Positions 1-8,149 of a stretch of 61,293 nucleotides of DNA are shown piece by piece; the first letter of the stretch is position 1, and each line of letters opens with the position of its first letter. The translations under genes and the position numbers were made by a program. Source of the DNA: Clostridiales bacterium (GTDB lineage Bacteria > Bacillota_A > Clostridia > Saccharofermentanales > Saccharofermentanaceae). The stretch covers positions 1-61,293 of the forward strand of contig JAILHZ010000020.1 in NCBI GenBank assembly GCA_024695545.1, read 5' to 3'. The notes below the pieces were generated by a model, which searched no databases, had not been told where the DNA came from, and saw nothing but the letters and a program-made list of their open reading frames with translations.

Positions 1-20
1 AGGGCGTGCGGCATTGTATT

Positions 21-42
21 TTGACACGTTTTCGTGTATGAT
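21..42 (+). promoter_or_regulatory. Perfect inverted repeat next to a -35-like box upstream of the MarR gene
   Basis: TTGACA lies at 21-26. The perfect palindrome ACACG-TTTT-CGTGT occupies 24-37 and overlaps it. A TATGAT follows at 37-42, only 10 bp from the TTGACA, so the two do not form a standard promoter pair. MarR regulators usually bind short palindromes in their own promoter, so this is a candidate autoregulatory operator. Only 72 bases of upstream sequence are available. Confidence 0.35.
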
Positions 43-72
43 TTTCTTAATGTGCCGAGGGGGGAGAATAAG

Positions 73-570
73 ATGGTTCCGGAAGAAAAAGATTTTGCAG
101 CCAGCCTTCTGAGTATTTTCGATAATGTTCTGCTGACAGAAGAAATGGCCCTGTCGAAGGGTTATTTTTCCGACCTTTCCATCACTGAACTCCACACGAT
201 CAATGCGATCGGCCCGTACGAGGCCAGAACGATGACCGAGACCGCGAATATCCTCGGTATCACGATCGGTACGCTGACCGTAGCAGTCGACCGTCTTGTA
301 AAGAAGAAGTATGTCGAGCGCCAGCGCGATGAGAACGACCGCCGTATCGTGCGTATCTCTCTGACACGTCAGGGCAAGCTCGCCTACCGTATGCATTCTA
401 AGTTCCATAGAGTCCTTGCCAAGCGTATCTTTGACCCGCTTTCCGAAGAGGAGAGACGGATCCTGACCAGTACGATCGAAGAGATCGATGCGTTCGTCAA
501 GGAGCAGTATAAGAAGTACAGCACCGGTGAACAGTATAAGAAGATCGTCCGTGACGATACGGAGGTATGA
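73..570 (+). CDS. MarR family transcriptional regulator
   Basis: A 165-residue winged-helix regulator of the MarR family. The central part has the family pattern: an LGIT..TLTVAVDRLV recognition-helix region, then a wing with R-DENDRR-IVRISLT. I chose ATG 73 because GGGGAG sits about 7 bases upstream. A longer in-frame start at 34 has no ribosome binding site. The stop overlaps the start of the acyl carrier protein gene, so the two are translationally coupled. The neighbours (acyl carrier protein, lipid kinase, plsC, acyl-CoA ligase) suggest control of lipid genes, similar in idea to the MarR-type regulator FabT. That role is inference; the ligand cannot be read from sequence. Confidence 0.88.
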   Translation: MVPEEKDFAASLLSIFDNVLLTEEMALSKGYFSDLSITELHTINAIGPYEARTMTETANILGITIGTLTVAVDRLVKKKYVERQRDENDRRIVRISLTRQGKLAYRMHSKFHRVLAKRIFDPLSEEERRILTSTIEEIDAFVKEQYKKYSTGEQYKKIVRDDTEV

Positions 571-881
571 CCATGGCAGACCTGAAGAATAAGAGTGATT
601 TTGTTTCTGAAGAGAATGCTTCTTCCGGAGCCGGCATGACCAGGGAAAAGATCTTCGATGTCCTGACGGATATGCTCTCTGAACTTCTTACCATGAAGAA
701 GAGTGATTTTTCCGAAGAGACCATGATCTTCGAGGAACTGCCGCTGGATTCCCTTCAGCTTTATGAGCTGGTCGTTGATCTCGAGGAGCGCTTTGATACG
801 AGGATCTCGGATGAGGCTATCGAGAAGGTAAAGAGCATCGGCGATGTCGTCGACATGATCTACGAAGCCGGCAATCAGTAA
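567..881 (+). CDS. Acyl carrier protein with N-terminal extension
   Basis: A 104-residue acyl carrier protein. Residues 25-102 form the four-helix carrier domain. The 4'-phosphopantetheine attachment serine is Ser62 in the LPLDSLQLYELV motif, followed by the acidic helix DLEERFD. The sequence after the serine (LQLYELV) departs from the usual DSLDxVELV of FabD/FabF-type carriers, and about 25 extra residues precede the domain, so this may be a specialised carrier rather than the housekeeping AcpP. The start ATG 567 overlaps the marR stop (ATGA). A second in-frame ATG at 573 is possible. Confidence 0.88.
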   Translation: MTMADLKNKSDFVSEENASSGAGMTREKIFDVLTDMLSELLTMKKSDFSEETMIFEELPLDSLQLYELVVDLEERFDTRISDEAIEKVKSIGDVVDMIYEAGNQ

Positions 882-913
882 AACCAGTCAGTAAGAAGTA
901 GCAGGAACCCGAT

Positions 914-1885
914 TTGCAGTACATATTCATCGTGAATTCGAATATCCATAAGAAGCGGAAAAAGGCTCTGGAGAGAGCTGTCGCTGCGCTTCCCAAGGAT
1001 CTGCGCAACCACTCGAAGATCTTCTATACCGATCATCAGAATCACGCGGAAGAACTGGCAGTCACCAATTCCGAGAAATACGGATCTGAATGTATTATTT
1101 TCGCCTGCGGCGGAGACGGAACAGTTCATGAAATTGCCAATGCCCTGGCATTCCGTAACTCCCCGATGGCAGTTATTCCCTTAGGAACGGGCAATGATTT
1201 TGCAAGGACTCTCTATCCGAAGGAACTCTACAAAGATCCGATGCAGATCCTGAAAAGACTGGAAACTCCGATGATCCACGCGATCGATCTTTTCCGTATC
1301 GACAGTTACGATTATATGGGCAACCATCTTCCCGCATGGAGCCGGTACAGCCTGAATGTCGCCTCGATGGGGCTCGACACGCTCGTGCAGTCCAAGGCGA
1401 AGCGGATGGTTGCGAAGCATCCGAAGAGCATGTTTATCCGAAATAACGCGTATACCTTCGCTGCGATCTCGTGCCTGAAGAACGGCTGGAGATTCTCCAT
1501 GGATTATTCCATCGAACTGGAAAACGGTGAGATGATCGAGATGAAGAATGTCGATTATTCTCTGGTCAGCATCTGCAACGGACGCTACTACGGCAGTGGT
1601 TTCTGTCCGGCTCCGCAGGCGAGTATCGACGATGGTGTGCTCGATGTCTGTGTAGTCGAGAAGAAGTCGCGGCTTAAGGCATTCTCCCAGCTGATGAAGT
1701 ATAAGAAGGGAAAACACGTCGGACTGAAGGGCTTTTCTTTCTACCGCTCGACCAGCGGGATCTTCACATCGCTGAACAGTAATATGCAGATGGAAGGGAA
1801 CTACGACGGCGAAGATTTCTTCGGCCACAAAGTCCGCTTTGAGATCATTCCGCAGGCGATCCAGATGGCATTCTTTACGGAATAG
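914..1885 (+). CDS. Diacylglycerol kinase family lipid kinase
   Basis: A 323-residue protein of the DagK/YegS lipid kinase family, which phosphorylates diacylglycerol or a related lipid with ATP. The nucleotide-binding GGDGT motif is at residues 66-70 and GTGNDF is at 91-96. The C-terminal half has the usual beta-sandwich sequence with DDGVLDV. It starts at TTG 914, with AGGAA at 903-907 as ribosome binding site; no ATG is better placed. It is third in the MarR-ACP-kinase run. In Gram-positive bacteria such enzymes (DgkB) return diacylglycerol to phosphatidic acid, which fits the plsC gene next door. The exact substrate is not proven. Confidence 0.9.
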   Translation: MQYIFIVNSNIHKKRKKALERAVAALPKDLRNHSKIFYTDHQNHAEELAVTNSEKYGSECIIFACGGDGTVHEIANALAFRNSPMAVIPLGTGNDFARTLYPKELYKDPMQILKRLETPMIHAIDLFRIDSYDYMGNHLPAWSRYSLNVASMGLDTLVQSKAKRMVAKHPKSMFIRNNAYTFAAISCLKNGWRFSMDYSIELENGEMIEMKNVDYSLVSICNGRYYGSGFCPAPQASIDDGVLDVCVVEKKSRLKAFSQLMKYKKGKHVGLKGFSFYRSTSGIFTSLNSNMQMEGNYDGEDFFGHKVRFEIIPQAIQMAFFTE

Positions 1886-1913
1886 TGCTTTGGGAAAAGA
1901 AGGCAAAAAGAAA

Positions 1914-1938
1914 GGCTCCGGAACCGGAGCCGGTTTTT
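1914..1938. terminator. Terminator between converging lipid kinase and plsC genes
   Basis: GGCTCC (1914-1919) pairs with GGAGCC (1926-1931) around a GGAACC loop, with a T run at 1934-1938. An A-rich stretch lies upstream (1902-1913), so it may work in both directions. The plsC stop codon (1937-1939) lies inside the T run. Confidence 0.75.
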
Positions 1939-2662
1939 ATTTCAGGTTTACGTCCTTGCTCTCCATCTCTTTCATCCAGGTGTGGATCGCATCGGTCATC
2001 TTATGTGCATCGTTATCGAAATCGGAAGGATGCACCGGCTTGCCGAAGTGGATGGTGATCCTCTTTCTTCTGTGATTTACTTTATCCCAGGTCTGGGGTC
2101 TCTTCATGTGACGGGACCATACCTGGTAACCGCCCTCGATGTAAACGGGGAGAAGAGCTACGCCTGCCTTCACGGCAATGTATGCGGCGCCGTCCTTGAA
2201 CTCACCCAGATGTCCGTCGGAAGATCTTGTTCCTTCCGGATGGACCAGAATGATGTTGCCGTTCTCGACTTCCTTCTTCGCCTTGATCAGGCCTCTGACC
2301 GGGTTACCGAAACGGTCGACGGCGATACCACGTCCAACGTGCATCATGACACGTCCCAGACGGCCGTAATTCGTCTCGAGATCCGAAGCGGCGAGTGCAC
2401 AGAAGACCTTTCTGTGCTTCCTCGGCAGCATGCTCATGATCCACATACCGTCGGCATAGGTCTGGTGATTGGAACAGATAACATAGGGTTTCTCGGACGG
2501 GATATTCTCTTTCTCGCCCGGACGGAGCTTAACGAGAATATGAGTGATCCTCATTGCCACGTGATACCAGAAAAAACCGGTAAATCCGCGCGGCGTAGGA
2601 TATTTCTTATTCAGATCCTCGACGGAATGCGTCGGGGCGGCAGAGCCGTTTTCCTTAGACAT
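1937..2662 (-). CDS. plsC: 1-acyl-sn-glycerol-3-phosphate acyltransferase
   Basis: A 241-residue PlsC-family acyltransferase that adds the second acyl chain to lysophosphatidic acid at the membrane. The catalytic NHQTYAD block is at residues 65-71 (His66 and Asp71). The substrate-binding EGTR block is at 143-146. The first 30 residues are a polar extension before the conserved core. The ATG is preceded by GAGGAG five bases away. It is transcribed from its own promoter and converges with the lipid kinase gene, sharing a terminator with it. Confidence 0.93.
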   Translation of the reverse strand: MSKENGSAAPTHSVEDLNKKYPTPRGFTGFFWYHVAMRITHILVKLRPGEKENIPSEKPYVICSNHQTYADGMWIMSMLPRKHRKVFCALAASDLETNYGRLGRVMMHVGRGIAVDRFGNPVRGLIKAKKEVENGNIILVHPEGTRSSDGHLGEFKDGAAYIAVKAGVALLPVYIEGGYQVWSRHMKRPQTWDKVNHRRKRITIHFGKPVHPSDFDNDAHKMTDAIHTWMKEMESKDVNLK

Positions 2663-2700
2663 GATCGTCTCCTCATAATACCATTCTCTTCTCGTTTGAT

Positions 2701-2729
2701 ATGCTAGACTACATTAAGTAGATTGTCAA
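2701..2729 (-). promoter_or_regulatory. Promoter of plsC
   Basis: On the minus strand, TTGACA (complement of 2724-2729) is separated by 17 bp from TAGCAT (complement of 2701-2706), placing the start about 30 bases before the plsC ATG. The spacer carries the small inverted repeat CTAC-ATTAA-GTAG at 2710-2722, a possible regulator site. Confidence 0.6.
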
Positions 2730-2844
2730 TCAAAGAATCTATATATATTATGCCTATATTCATGCCCGAAAAGCACTGATAGAAGTGCAGATAGCGCATA
2801 CGGAAGAAAATGCTTTGATCTTCAAAATATTTTTCCTGAAACGA

Positions 2845-2873
2845 TAGACGAGAGAAAGATAAAGTGGTATCAT
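2845..2873 (+). promoter_or_regulatory. Weak candidate promoter of the acyl-CoA ligase gene
   Basis: TAGACG (2845-2850) and TATCAT (2868-2873) are 17 bp apart and about 65 bases before the ligase start. Each matches consensus only partly. The rest of the 274-base divergent region is A/T rich with no other clear signal. Confidence 0.35.
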
Positions 2874-2936
2874 CAATAAATGCGGACAGTTGCTTCTCAG
2901 CGCTCCGCATGAACTTTTTGCCGCTACGGAGGACTT

Positions 2937-4778
2937 ATGTCGAGCATAGTCGGAAAACCACTGCATGAGGGCGTTCGTTATGAGACGATGCGCGACCTGA
3001 TCTTAGGATCCAAAGAGAAGTTTTCTTCCCGTGATTCCTTCATTTTCAGAAGGAAACCGAATGAGGCGGAGATCCATAAAACATACAACGATTTTGCATC
3101 GGATATCGAGTATCTGGTTGAAGCTATCAATATTCACGGATTTGCAGGCAAGCACCTCGGTGTCGTCGGTGAGAACGCATATGAATGGATGGTCTCTTAT
3201 TCCGCGATCTTAAGCAGCGGATCTGTAGGACTTCCGCTTGACCGTCTGCTGCCGGAACAGGAGCTGATCAGTCTTCTGGTCCGCGGTAAGGTAGAAGTGC
3301 TTTTCTATCACCAGAAACATCATGAGATGATCATGAATATCGCGAAGAATGCAGAAGAGAGCGGCGTGAAGGTGCAGAAGTACATCTGCATGTGTACCGA
3401 GTATATCGCAGCGAATCTCGAGTTCCCGAAGGACGATGACCGCTTCGTCGATATCCAGGACTGGATCGCGGAAGGTAAGAAGGCCGTTGAAGCAGGCGGT
3501 AACTTCATGAGAACAGTAGAGATCAATCCGGAAGAGACAAGGATCATCCTTTTTACATCCGGTACTACGGCAATGAGTAAGGGCGTCATGCTTTCTCACA
3601 AGAACATCATGACGAATGTATATGCGATCTCGACGATCCTGACTCTGAATGTGGGAGAGCGTATTTTCTCCATTCTGCCTCTGCACCATACTTTCGAGAA
3701 TACCTGTGAGTATTTCATGCTGGCCAGAGGATGCTGCATCTGCTTCTCTGACGGCCTGCGCTATATCGTGAAGAACCTGAACGAGTGGCATGTGGAAGCA
3801 TGTATTTCCGTACCGCTCCTTTTCGAGAATATCCACGGCAAGATCAAGACCGGTATCGAGGAATCAGGTAAAGGCGGTCTGATCGATGTCATGATCCCGG
3901 TATCGAATTTCCTGAGAAAATTCAAGATCGACCTGCGCCGTGTATTCTTCTCATCGATCATCAAGAAACTCGGCGGACACCTGCGCCTCATCGTTATCGG
4001 CGGCGCCGGTATCGCGAAGAATTATATCGAAGACTTTAATAACTGGGGATTTGAGTTCCTGATGGGTTACGGCCTGACCGAAACATCTCCGGTTATCGCG
4101 GTTACGACTTCGAAGTATAACGTTTACGGAAGTGTCGGACGTCCGCTGACGGGCGTTGAAGTAAAGATCGATACAGACAGTCCGAAAATTGGGACAGTTG
4201 GTGAGATATTATCTAGGAGTGACTGTGTCATGCAGGGTTACTATGAGAATCCGGAAGCTACGGCAGAAGTGCTCGAAGAGGATGGATGGTTCCACACGGG
4301 AGATATGGGTTACCTCGATAAGAAGGGATGCCTGCACATCACCGGACGTGTGAAATCGATGATCGTTCTTACCAACGGCAAGAAGGCGTTCCCTGAAGAG
4401 ATGGAGACCCTTCTGAATAATATCCCGGGCGTGAAGGAGACTTTCGTCTGGGGATGTAAGGATGATAAAGACGCAGTAGATATCTGCGCTAAGATCCTTA
4501 TCGATCGTAAGGTGATCGGTGAGAATCTTCCGATCCCGGATACCACCGCAGGTGATAATGCGGTACGTGAGTATCTGAGTGCGAAGATGAAGGAAGTTAA
4601 TCATCAGATGCCGTCGTACAAGGCGATCCACTATTTCGTCTTCTCGGAGACCGAGATGGTGAAGACCACGACCCTGAAGGTCAAGCGCCCTCAGGAACAG
4701 AAGGCCATCGAGGATCAGCTCGAGAAGGCCGGTACGACTATGAAAGCAGCGAACGGACAGAATCTGGATACCCTCTAA
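2937..4778 (+). CDS. AMP-forming acyl-CoA ligase
   Basis: A 613-residue member of the adenylate-forming superfamily, closest in layout to long-chain fatty acyl-CoA ligases. The ATP-binding P-loop TSGTTAMSKGV is at residues 207-217, followed by GYGLTETSP, then the hinge-region HTGDMGY. A lysine-rich C-terminal segment (TTTLKVKRP) carries the usual catalytic lysine. The start ATG 2937 follows GGAGG. It would activate a fatty acid to acyl-AMP and pass it to CoA, or possibly to the carrier protein encoded at 567-881. It stands alone between plsC and addB; the AddB gene begins 21 bases after its stop. Confidence 0.88.
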   Translation: MSSIVGKPLHEGVRYETMRDLILGSKEKFSSRDSFIFRRKPNEAEIHKTYNDFASDIEYLVEAINIHGFAGKHLGVVGENAYEWMVSYSAILSSGSVGLPLDRLLPEQELISLLVRGKVEVLFYHQKHHEMIMNIAKNAEESGVKVQKYICMCTEYIAANLEFPKDDDRFVDIQDWIAEGKKAVEAGGNFMRTVEINPEETRIILFTSGTTAMSKGVMLSHKNIMTNVYAISTILTLNVGERIFSILPLHHTFENTCEYFMLARGCCICFSDGLRYIVKNLNEWHVEACISVPLLFENIHGKIKTGIEESGKGGLIDVMIPVSNFLRKFKIDLRRVFFSSIIKKLGGHLRLIVIGGAGIAKNYIEDFNNWGFEFLMGYGLTETSPVIAVTTSKYNVYGSVGRPLTGVEVKIDTDSPKIGTVGEILSRSDCVMQGYYENPEATAEVLEEDGWFHTGDMGYLDKKGCLHITGRVKSMIVLTNGKKAFPEEMETLLNNIPGVKETFVWGCKDDKDAVDICAKILIDRKVIGENLPIPDTTAGDNAVREYLSAKMKEVNHQMPSYKAIHYFVFSETEMVKTTTLKVKRPQEQKAIEDQLEKAGTTMKAANGQNLDTL

Positions 4779-4799
4779 TTTCAAAAGGAGGTAGATATC

Positions 4800-7700
4800 A
4801 TGGCGCTTCATTTGCTTTACGGCGAACATCCCGTCTCGCTGATCGATACATGTCTTTCCCGGATATGTGATGAGGCCGTGAGATGGCCGACCCGGCGCGG
4901 CTATATTATTGTCCCCGAGAGAATGAAGGCGGAGGTCGAACGCCGCTACATTGAGATCCTTCAGGAGAAGAAGGGCGGCAAGAGTGATGCGGCCTTCATG
5001 ATGATCGATGTCGTCAGTTTTTCCAGATTTGCTTTCCGTGTCTTGAGCGAGGTCGGCGGTATGGGCGGTAAGTCCATGAGTCCCGCCGCCAGAACAGTCC
5101 TTATCCACAGGATCCTTTCCGAAAATAAAGAAGAATTCCCCGTGCTTGGATGCTTTGCCGAGAGAGTCGGATTCGTATCCGATCTTGATGAAGTCCTCGG
5201 CGATTTTTACCGCTATGGTATCTCCGGTACGATGCTCGAGGAGATGGATCTTTCCTCCGAGAGCCCGCTGACTGCCGGGAAGATCCGGGATTTCGGACAC
5301 CTTCTTTCGAAGATGGATGAACTCCGTGAGCAGATGGGATTTGCTCCGGAACGTGATTCCATGAAGCGCCTTGATGAGGTGCTCCGACTCTTCCGTGAGG
5401 ATACCCCCGAGACTCACAAGTGGCCGCTGAAGAGACTGGCTTTCCTGCGTGATGCATCCTGCTGGATCTTGGGCTTCGGAGAGACCAGAGCCTTTACCCC
5501 GGAAGAATATAACATCGTTACAAATCTCGCAGCTGTAGCCTCTTCTGTCACTCTGACCGGTGTGGCGGGTTCGGATAAAGAAGAGGGGATGGGGGAGGAC
5601 ATCTGCCACTTCGGTGAGATGACGATCCGTAAGTTTCTTCAGGATTTTACTCCTGAATCTGCCGAGAAGATTGGTCCTGTCAAAGACCGTGCAGAAGGAC
5701 TTGCGATCCTTTCTTCCGATTATGCCTCCCGCTCCTGTGAGAAGAGGACAGACCTGGATCTTCCCTGTGAGATCAAGGTATTTCATCAGATCTCTGACGA
5801 ACTGGAATATGTTGCGGCCAGAATCAAGGAAGCGGTACAGTTCGGCGGCATGCGTTACCGCGACATTACCGTTGTCATGTGTGATCTCGAGAAGTACAGT
5901 ACCAGTCTTCATGCCGCATTTGCCAGATATGGACTGGATGTTTTTGTGGATTCCGAGCAGCCTCTGATGGGGACTGTCTGGATGCAGTATCTGACTTCGA
6001 TCCTCGATATGTCTGCTTTCCGCTGGGATCTTTCATCAGTGATTTCTTATCTGAAATCCGGATTTGTTCCTGTGGATTATGACACTGTCCAGCGCTTCGA
6101 GAACTTCTGTCTGGTGCACGGAATCAAGAATAAGAAAAAGATGCTCTCTTGTGATACTTACGTTTGTAAAGTTCCCGAGAAGCAGGTCGTGAATGTGATC
6201 CTGCCGATCCTGAAGAAGACAGCGGAAGAACTCGCTGTGCTTGAGAAAGCCAAAACCTGTAAGGATCGCGCGGTCGCTCTTCATGATATGGTCTGCGGCA
6301 TGAGACAGCACGTCGAGTATCTCGTTGACGAGTGGCAGAAGGCCGGAAACCAGCAGGCTGCGCTGGCACTGGCGCTGTCCTATAATTATGCAGATGATAT
6401 TCTTGCCTCTATGGCACAGGAACTCGGTGATTTCCCGATTTCGCTTGCCAACTTCAGGGATGCGCTTCTTTCTGCTCTCGAGTCCAAGACTCTGGCAGCG
6501 ATCCCTTCTTATGTGGATCAGGTTACGATCACTAAACCTTCAAATGCCTATAGAAGGTCCTGCGGGATGATGTTTATCGTCGGTTCCGAGCGTAAGAATT
6601 TCCCGTTCTCTTCTCCTTCGGAAGGTTACCTGAAGAACAGGGAGAGAGAACTCATTTCCGGTAAATTGTCGATCGAGTTCCCGAACCATGCGAAGGATCA
6701 GGCCTATTCGGATTTCTTTACGGCATATGCACTTCTTGATGCTCCGACGGAAAGACTGATCTTTACTCTTCAGAATTCCGTCGAACCGTCATCGGTAGTG
6801 CTTTTCCTTAAGGAGTCCTATCCGAAGGTCACATCGGAGGTCCTTCAGCATCTGTCGATGAAGGATCCGCGTGTCCTTCTCCGGGATAAGATGGAGGATT
6901 ATCTGCGTGATGTGATTTCCGGGGCGGTTCCTGTATCTGAGGCGGAATACGACGAGGCTGTATATGTATGGAAGACGTATTTTTCCGCTTCGGATCTGTC
7001 CTTCGGGGAGAAATCGGATACGACACTTACGATTCCCAAGGAGCTGATGGATCAGAGATATCACAATAAGCTCCTGATGAGTGTTTCTTCAGTAGAGAGT
7101 TATCTTTACTGTCCGTATCACTATTTCTGTGAGAAGGTCCTGAAGATCGATGAGCGGCAGATCCAGAAAGTGCAGGCAACGGAAATGGGTTCTCTTGCGC
7201 ATACTGTGATGGAGAAAGCCATGACTGAGTTCAGGGATGCATATAATGCGGCATCTGATGAAGAGAAACCTTCGGTTCTTGAGAAATACAGGGCGAAGGA
7301 TAAGCTTGCCTGGAGCCGGAATATCCTTCACGAAGCACAGGAACAGGAACGTTATGCGTACTGTGATGATCCGGCGCTGAAGATGGAGGCAGATACGAAA
7401 CTTCTTTCCGGAACCACAGAGACTCTGAATATGATCTTCAGTAAGCTTGATCCGGAGATGTCTATGCCGTCTCTCTTTGAGTGGAAGTTTGGAGCTGATG
7501 ATATTCCGGGTTATGATCTTCCGCTTTCAGACGGAAGAGTGGTGACCTTTACCGGAACGATCGACCGTGTCGATGTCAATAAGGAAGAGAACCGGTTCAG
7601 TATTCTCGACTATAAGACGGGAACCAAGAAGATTGAATTTGATATGCTTTATGCTGGCGCAAGTGTTCAGCTTCCCGCTTATCTTCATGTGTATTCTTCG

Positions 7701-8147
7701 CAGCATCCGGAGATGGAGCCGGACGGGGTCTCATATATTCATGTCACAAGAGTAAAGTCGAGAGGCAAGGGTATGGATGAGACCCTTGATCCGGACGTTG
7801 TTGCGAAGGATCATGCGAAAGCTGTTTCCGATACATTCGGTCCGTCTGGATATGCGCTTTCCGCAGATCCGGAAGATATGAAGAAGATGGGTGAATTTGC
7901 ACTGGCTAAGGTGAAAGAAAAGTGCGAGAGCCTATATAGCGGACATTTTGATGCGAAGCCGGCAAAACTCAAGAAGAAGCCCCTGATGAAGTGTACAGAT
8001 TGTGAGTATAACCAGATCTGCAGCGGAAACACGGATTCGCCGGAATACAACTTTCTGCCGACGATGACACCGATCCAGAATGAGGAAGGCAAAGACCTCA
8101 AGAGTGCGGATCTGTTCTTCGCGAACATTAAGAGAAAGGAGGAGTGA
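4800..8147 (+). CDS. addB: AddB, helicase-nuclease subunit B
   Basis: A 1115-residue AddB/RexB-type subunit of the AddAB double-strand-break resection enzyme. The C-terminal PD-(D/E)XK nuclease domain shows GTIDRVD followed by DYKTG. The four iron-sulfur cysteines are present: one near residue 771 (YLYCPYHYF) and three near 1064, 1067 and 1073 (CTDCEYNQIC). The N-terminus begins MALHLLYGEHPVSL where AddB proteins commonly have a GRAGSGKS P-loop, so the Walker A motif is absent, as in RexB of lactic acid bacteria. AAGGAGG precedes the ATG. The addA start lies just after its stop. Confidence 0.93.
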   Translation: MALHLLYGEHPVSLIDTCLSRICDEAVRWPTRRGYIIVPERMKAEVERRYIEILQEKKGGKSDAAFMMIDVVSFSRFAFRVLSEVGGMGGKSMSPAARTVLIHRILSENKEEFPVLGCFAERVGFVSDLDEVLGDFYRYGISGTMLEEMDLSSESPLTAGKIRDFGHLLSKMDELREQMGFAPERDSMKRLDEVLRLFREDTPETHKWPLKRLAFLRDASCWILGFGETRAFTPEEYNIVTNLAAVASSVTLTGVAGSDKEEGMGEDICHFGEMTIRKFLQDFTPESAEKIGPVKDRAEGLAILSSDYASRSCEKRTDLDLPCEIKVFHQISDELEYVAARIKEAVQFGGMRYRDITVVMCDLEKYSTSLHAAFARYGLDVFVDSEQPLMGTVWMQYLTSILDMSAFRWDLSSVISYLKSGFVPVDYDTVQRFENFCLVHGIKNKKKMLSCDTYVCKVPEKQVVNVILPILKKTAEELAVLEKAKTCKDRAVALHDMVCGMRQHVEYLVDEWQKAGNQQAALALALSYNYADDILASMAQELGDFPISLANFRDALLSALESKTLAAIPSYVDQVTITKPSNAYRRSCGMMFIVGSERKNFPFSSPSEGYLKNRERELISGKLSIEFPNHAKDQAYSDFFTAYALLDAPTERLIFTLQNSVEPSSVVLFLKESYPKVTSEVLQHLSMKDPRVLLRDKMEDYLRDVISGAVPVSEAEYDEAVYVWKTYFSASDLSFGEKSDTTLTIPKELMDQRYHNKLLMSVSSVESYLYCPYHYFCEKVLKIDERQIQKVQATEMGSLAHTVMEKAMTEFRDAYNAASDEEKPSVLEKYRAKDKLAWSRNILHEAQEQERYAYCDDPALKMEADTKLLSGTTETLNMIFSKLDPEMSMPSLFEWKFGADDIPGYDLPLSDGRVVTFTGTIDRVDVNKEENRFSILDYKTGTKKIEFDMLYAGASVQLPAYLHVYSSQHPEMEPDGVSYIHVTRVKSRGKGMDETLDPDVVAKDHAKAVSDTFGPSGYALSADPEDMKKMGEFALAKVKEKCESLYSGHFDAKPAKLKKKPLMKCTDCEYNQICSGNTDSPEYNFLPTMTPIQNEEGKDLKSADLFFANIKRKEE

Positions 8148-8149
8148 CT

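Noticed and set aside
1982..2707. Plus-strand open frame opposite plsC
   Set aside because: PlsC has both catalytic motifs on the minus strand and a good promoter and ribosome binding site; the plus frame has none.
4209..5912. Long open frame on the minus strand (567 codons) across the acyl-CoA ligase and addB genes
   Set aside because: It is antisense to two well-supported genes, has no family motif, and comes from the codon bias of the opposite strand.
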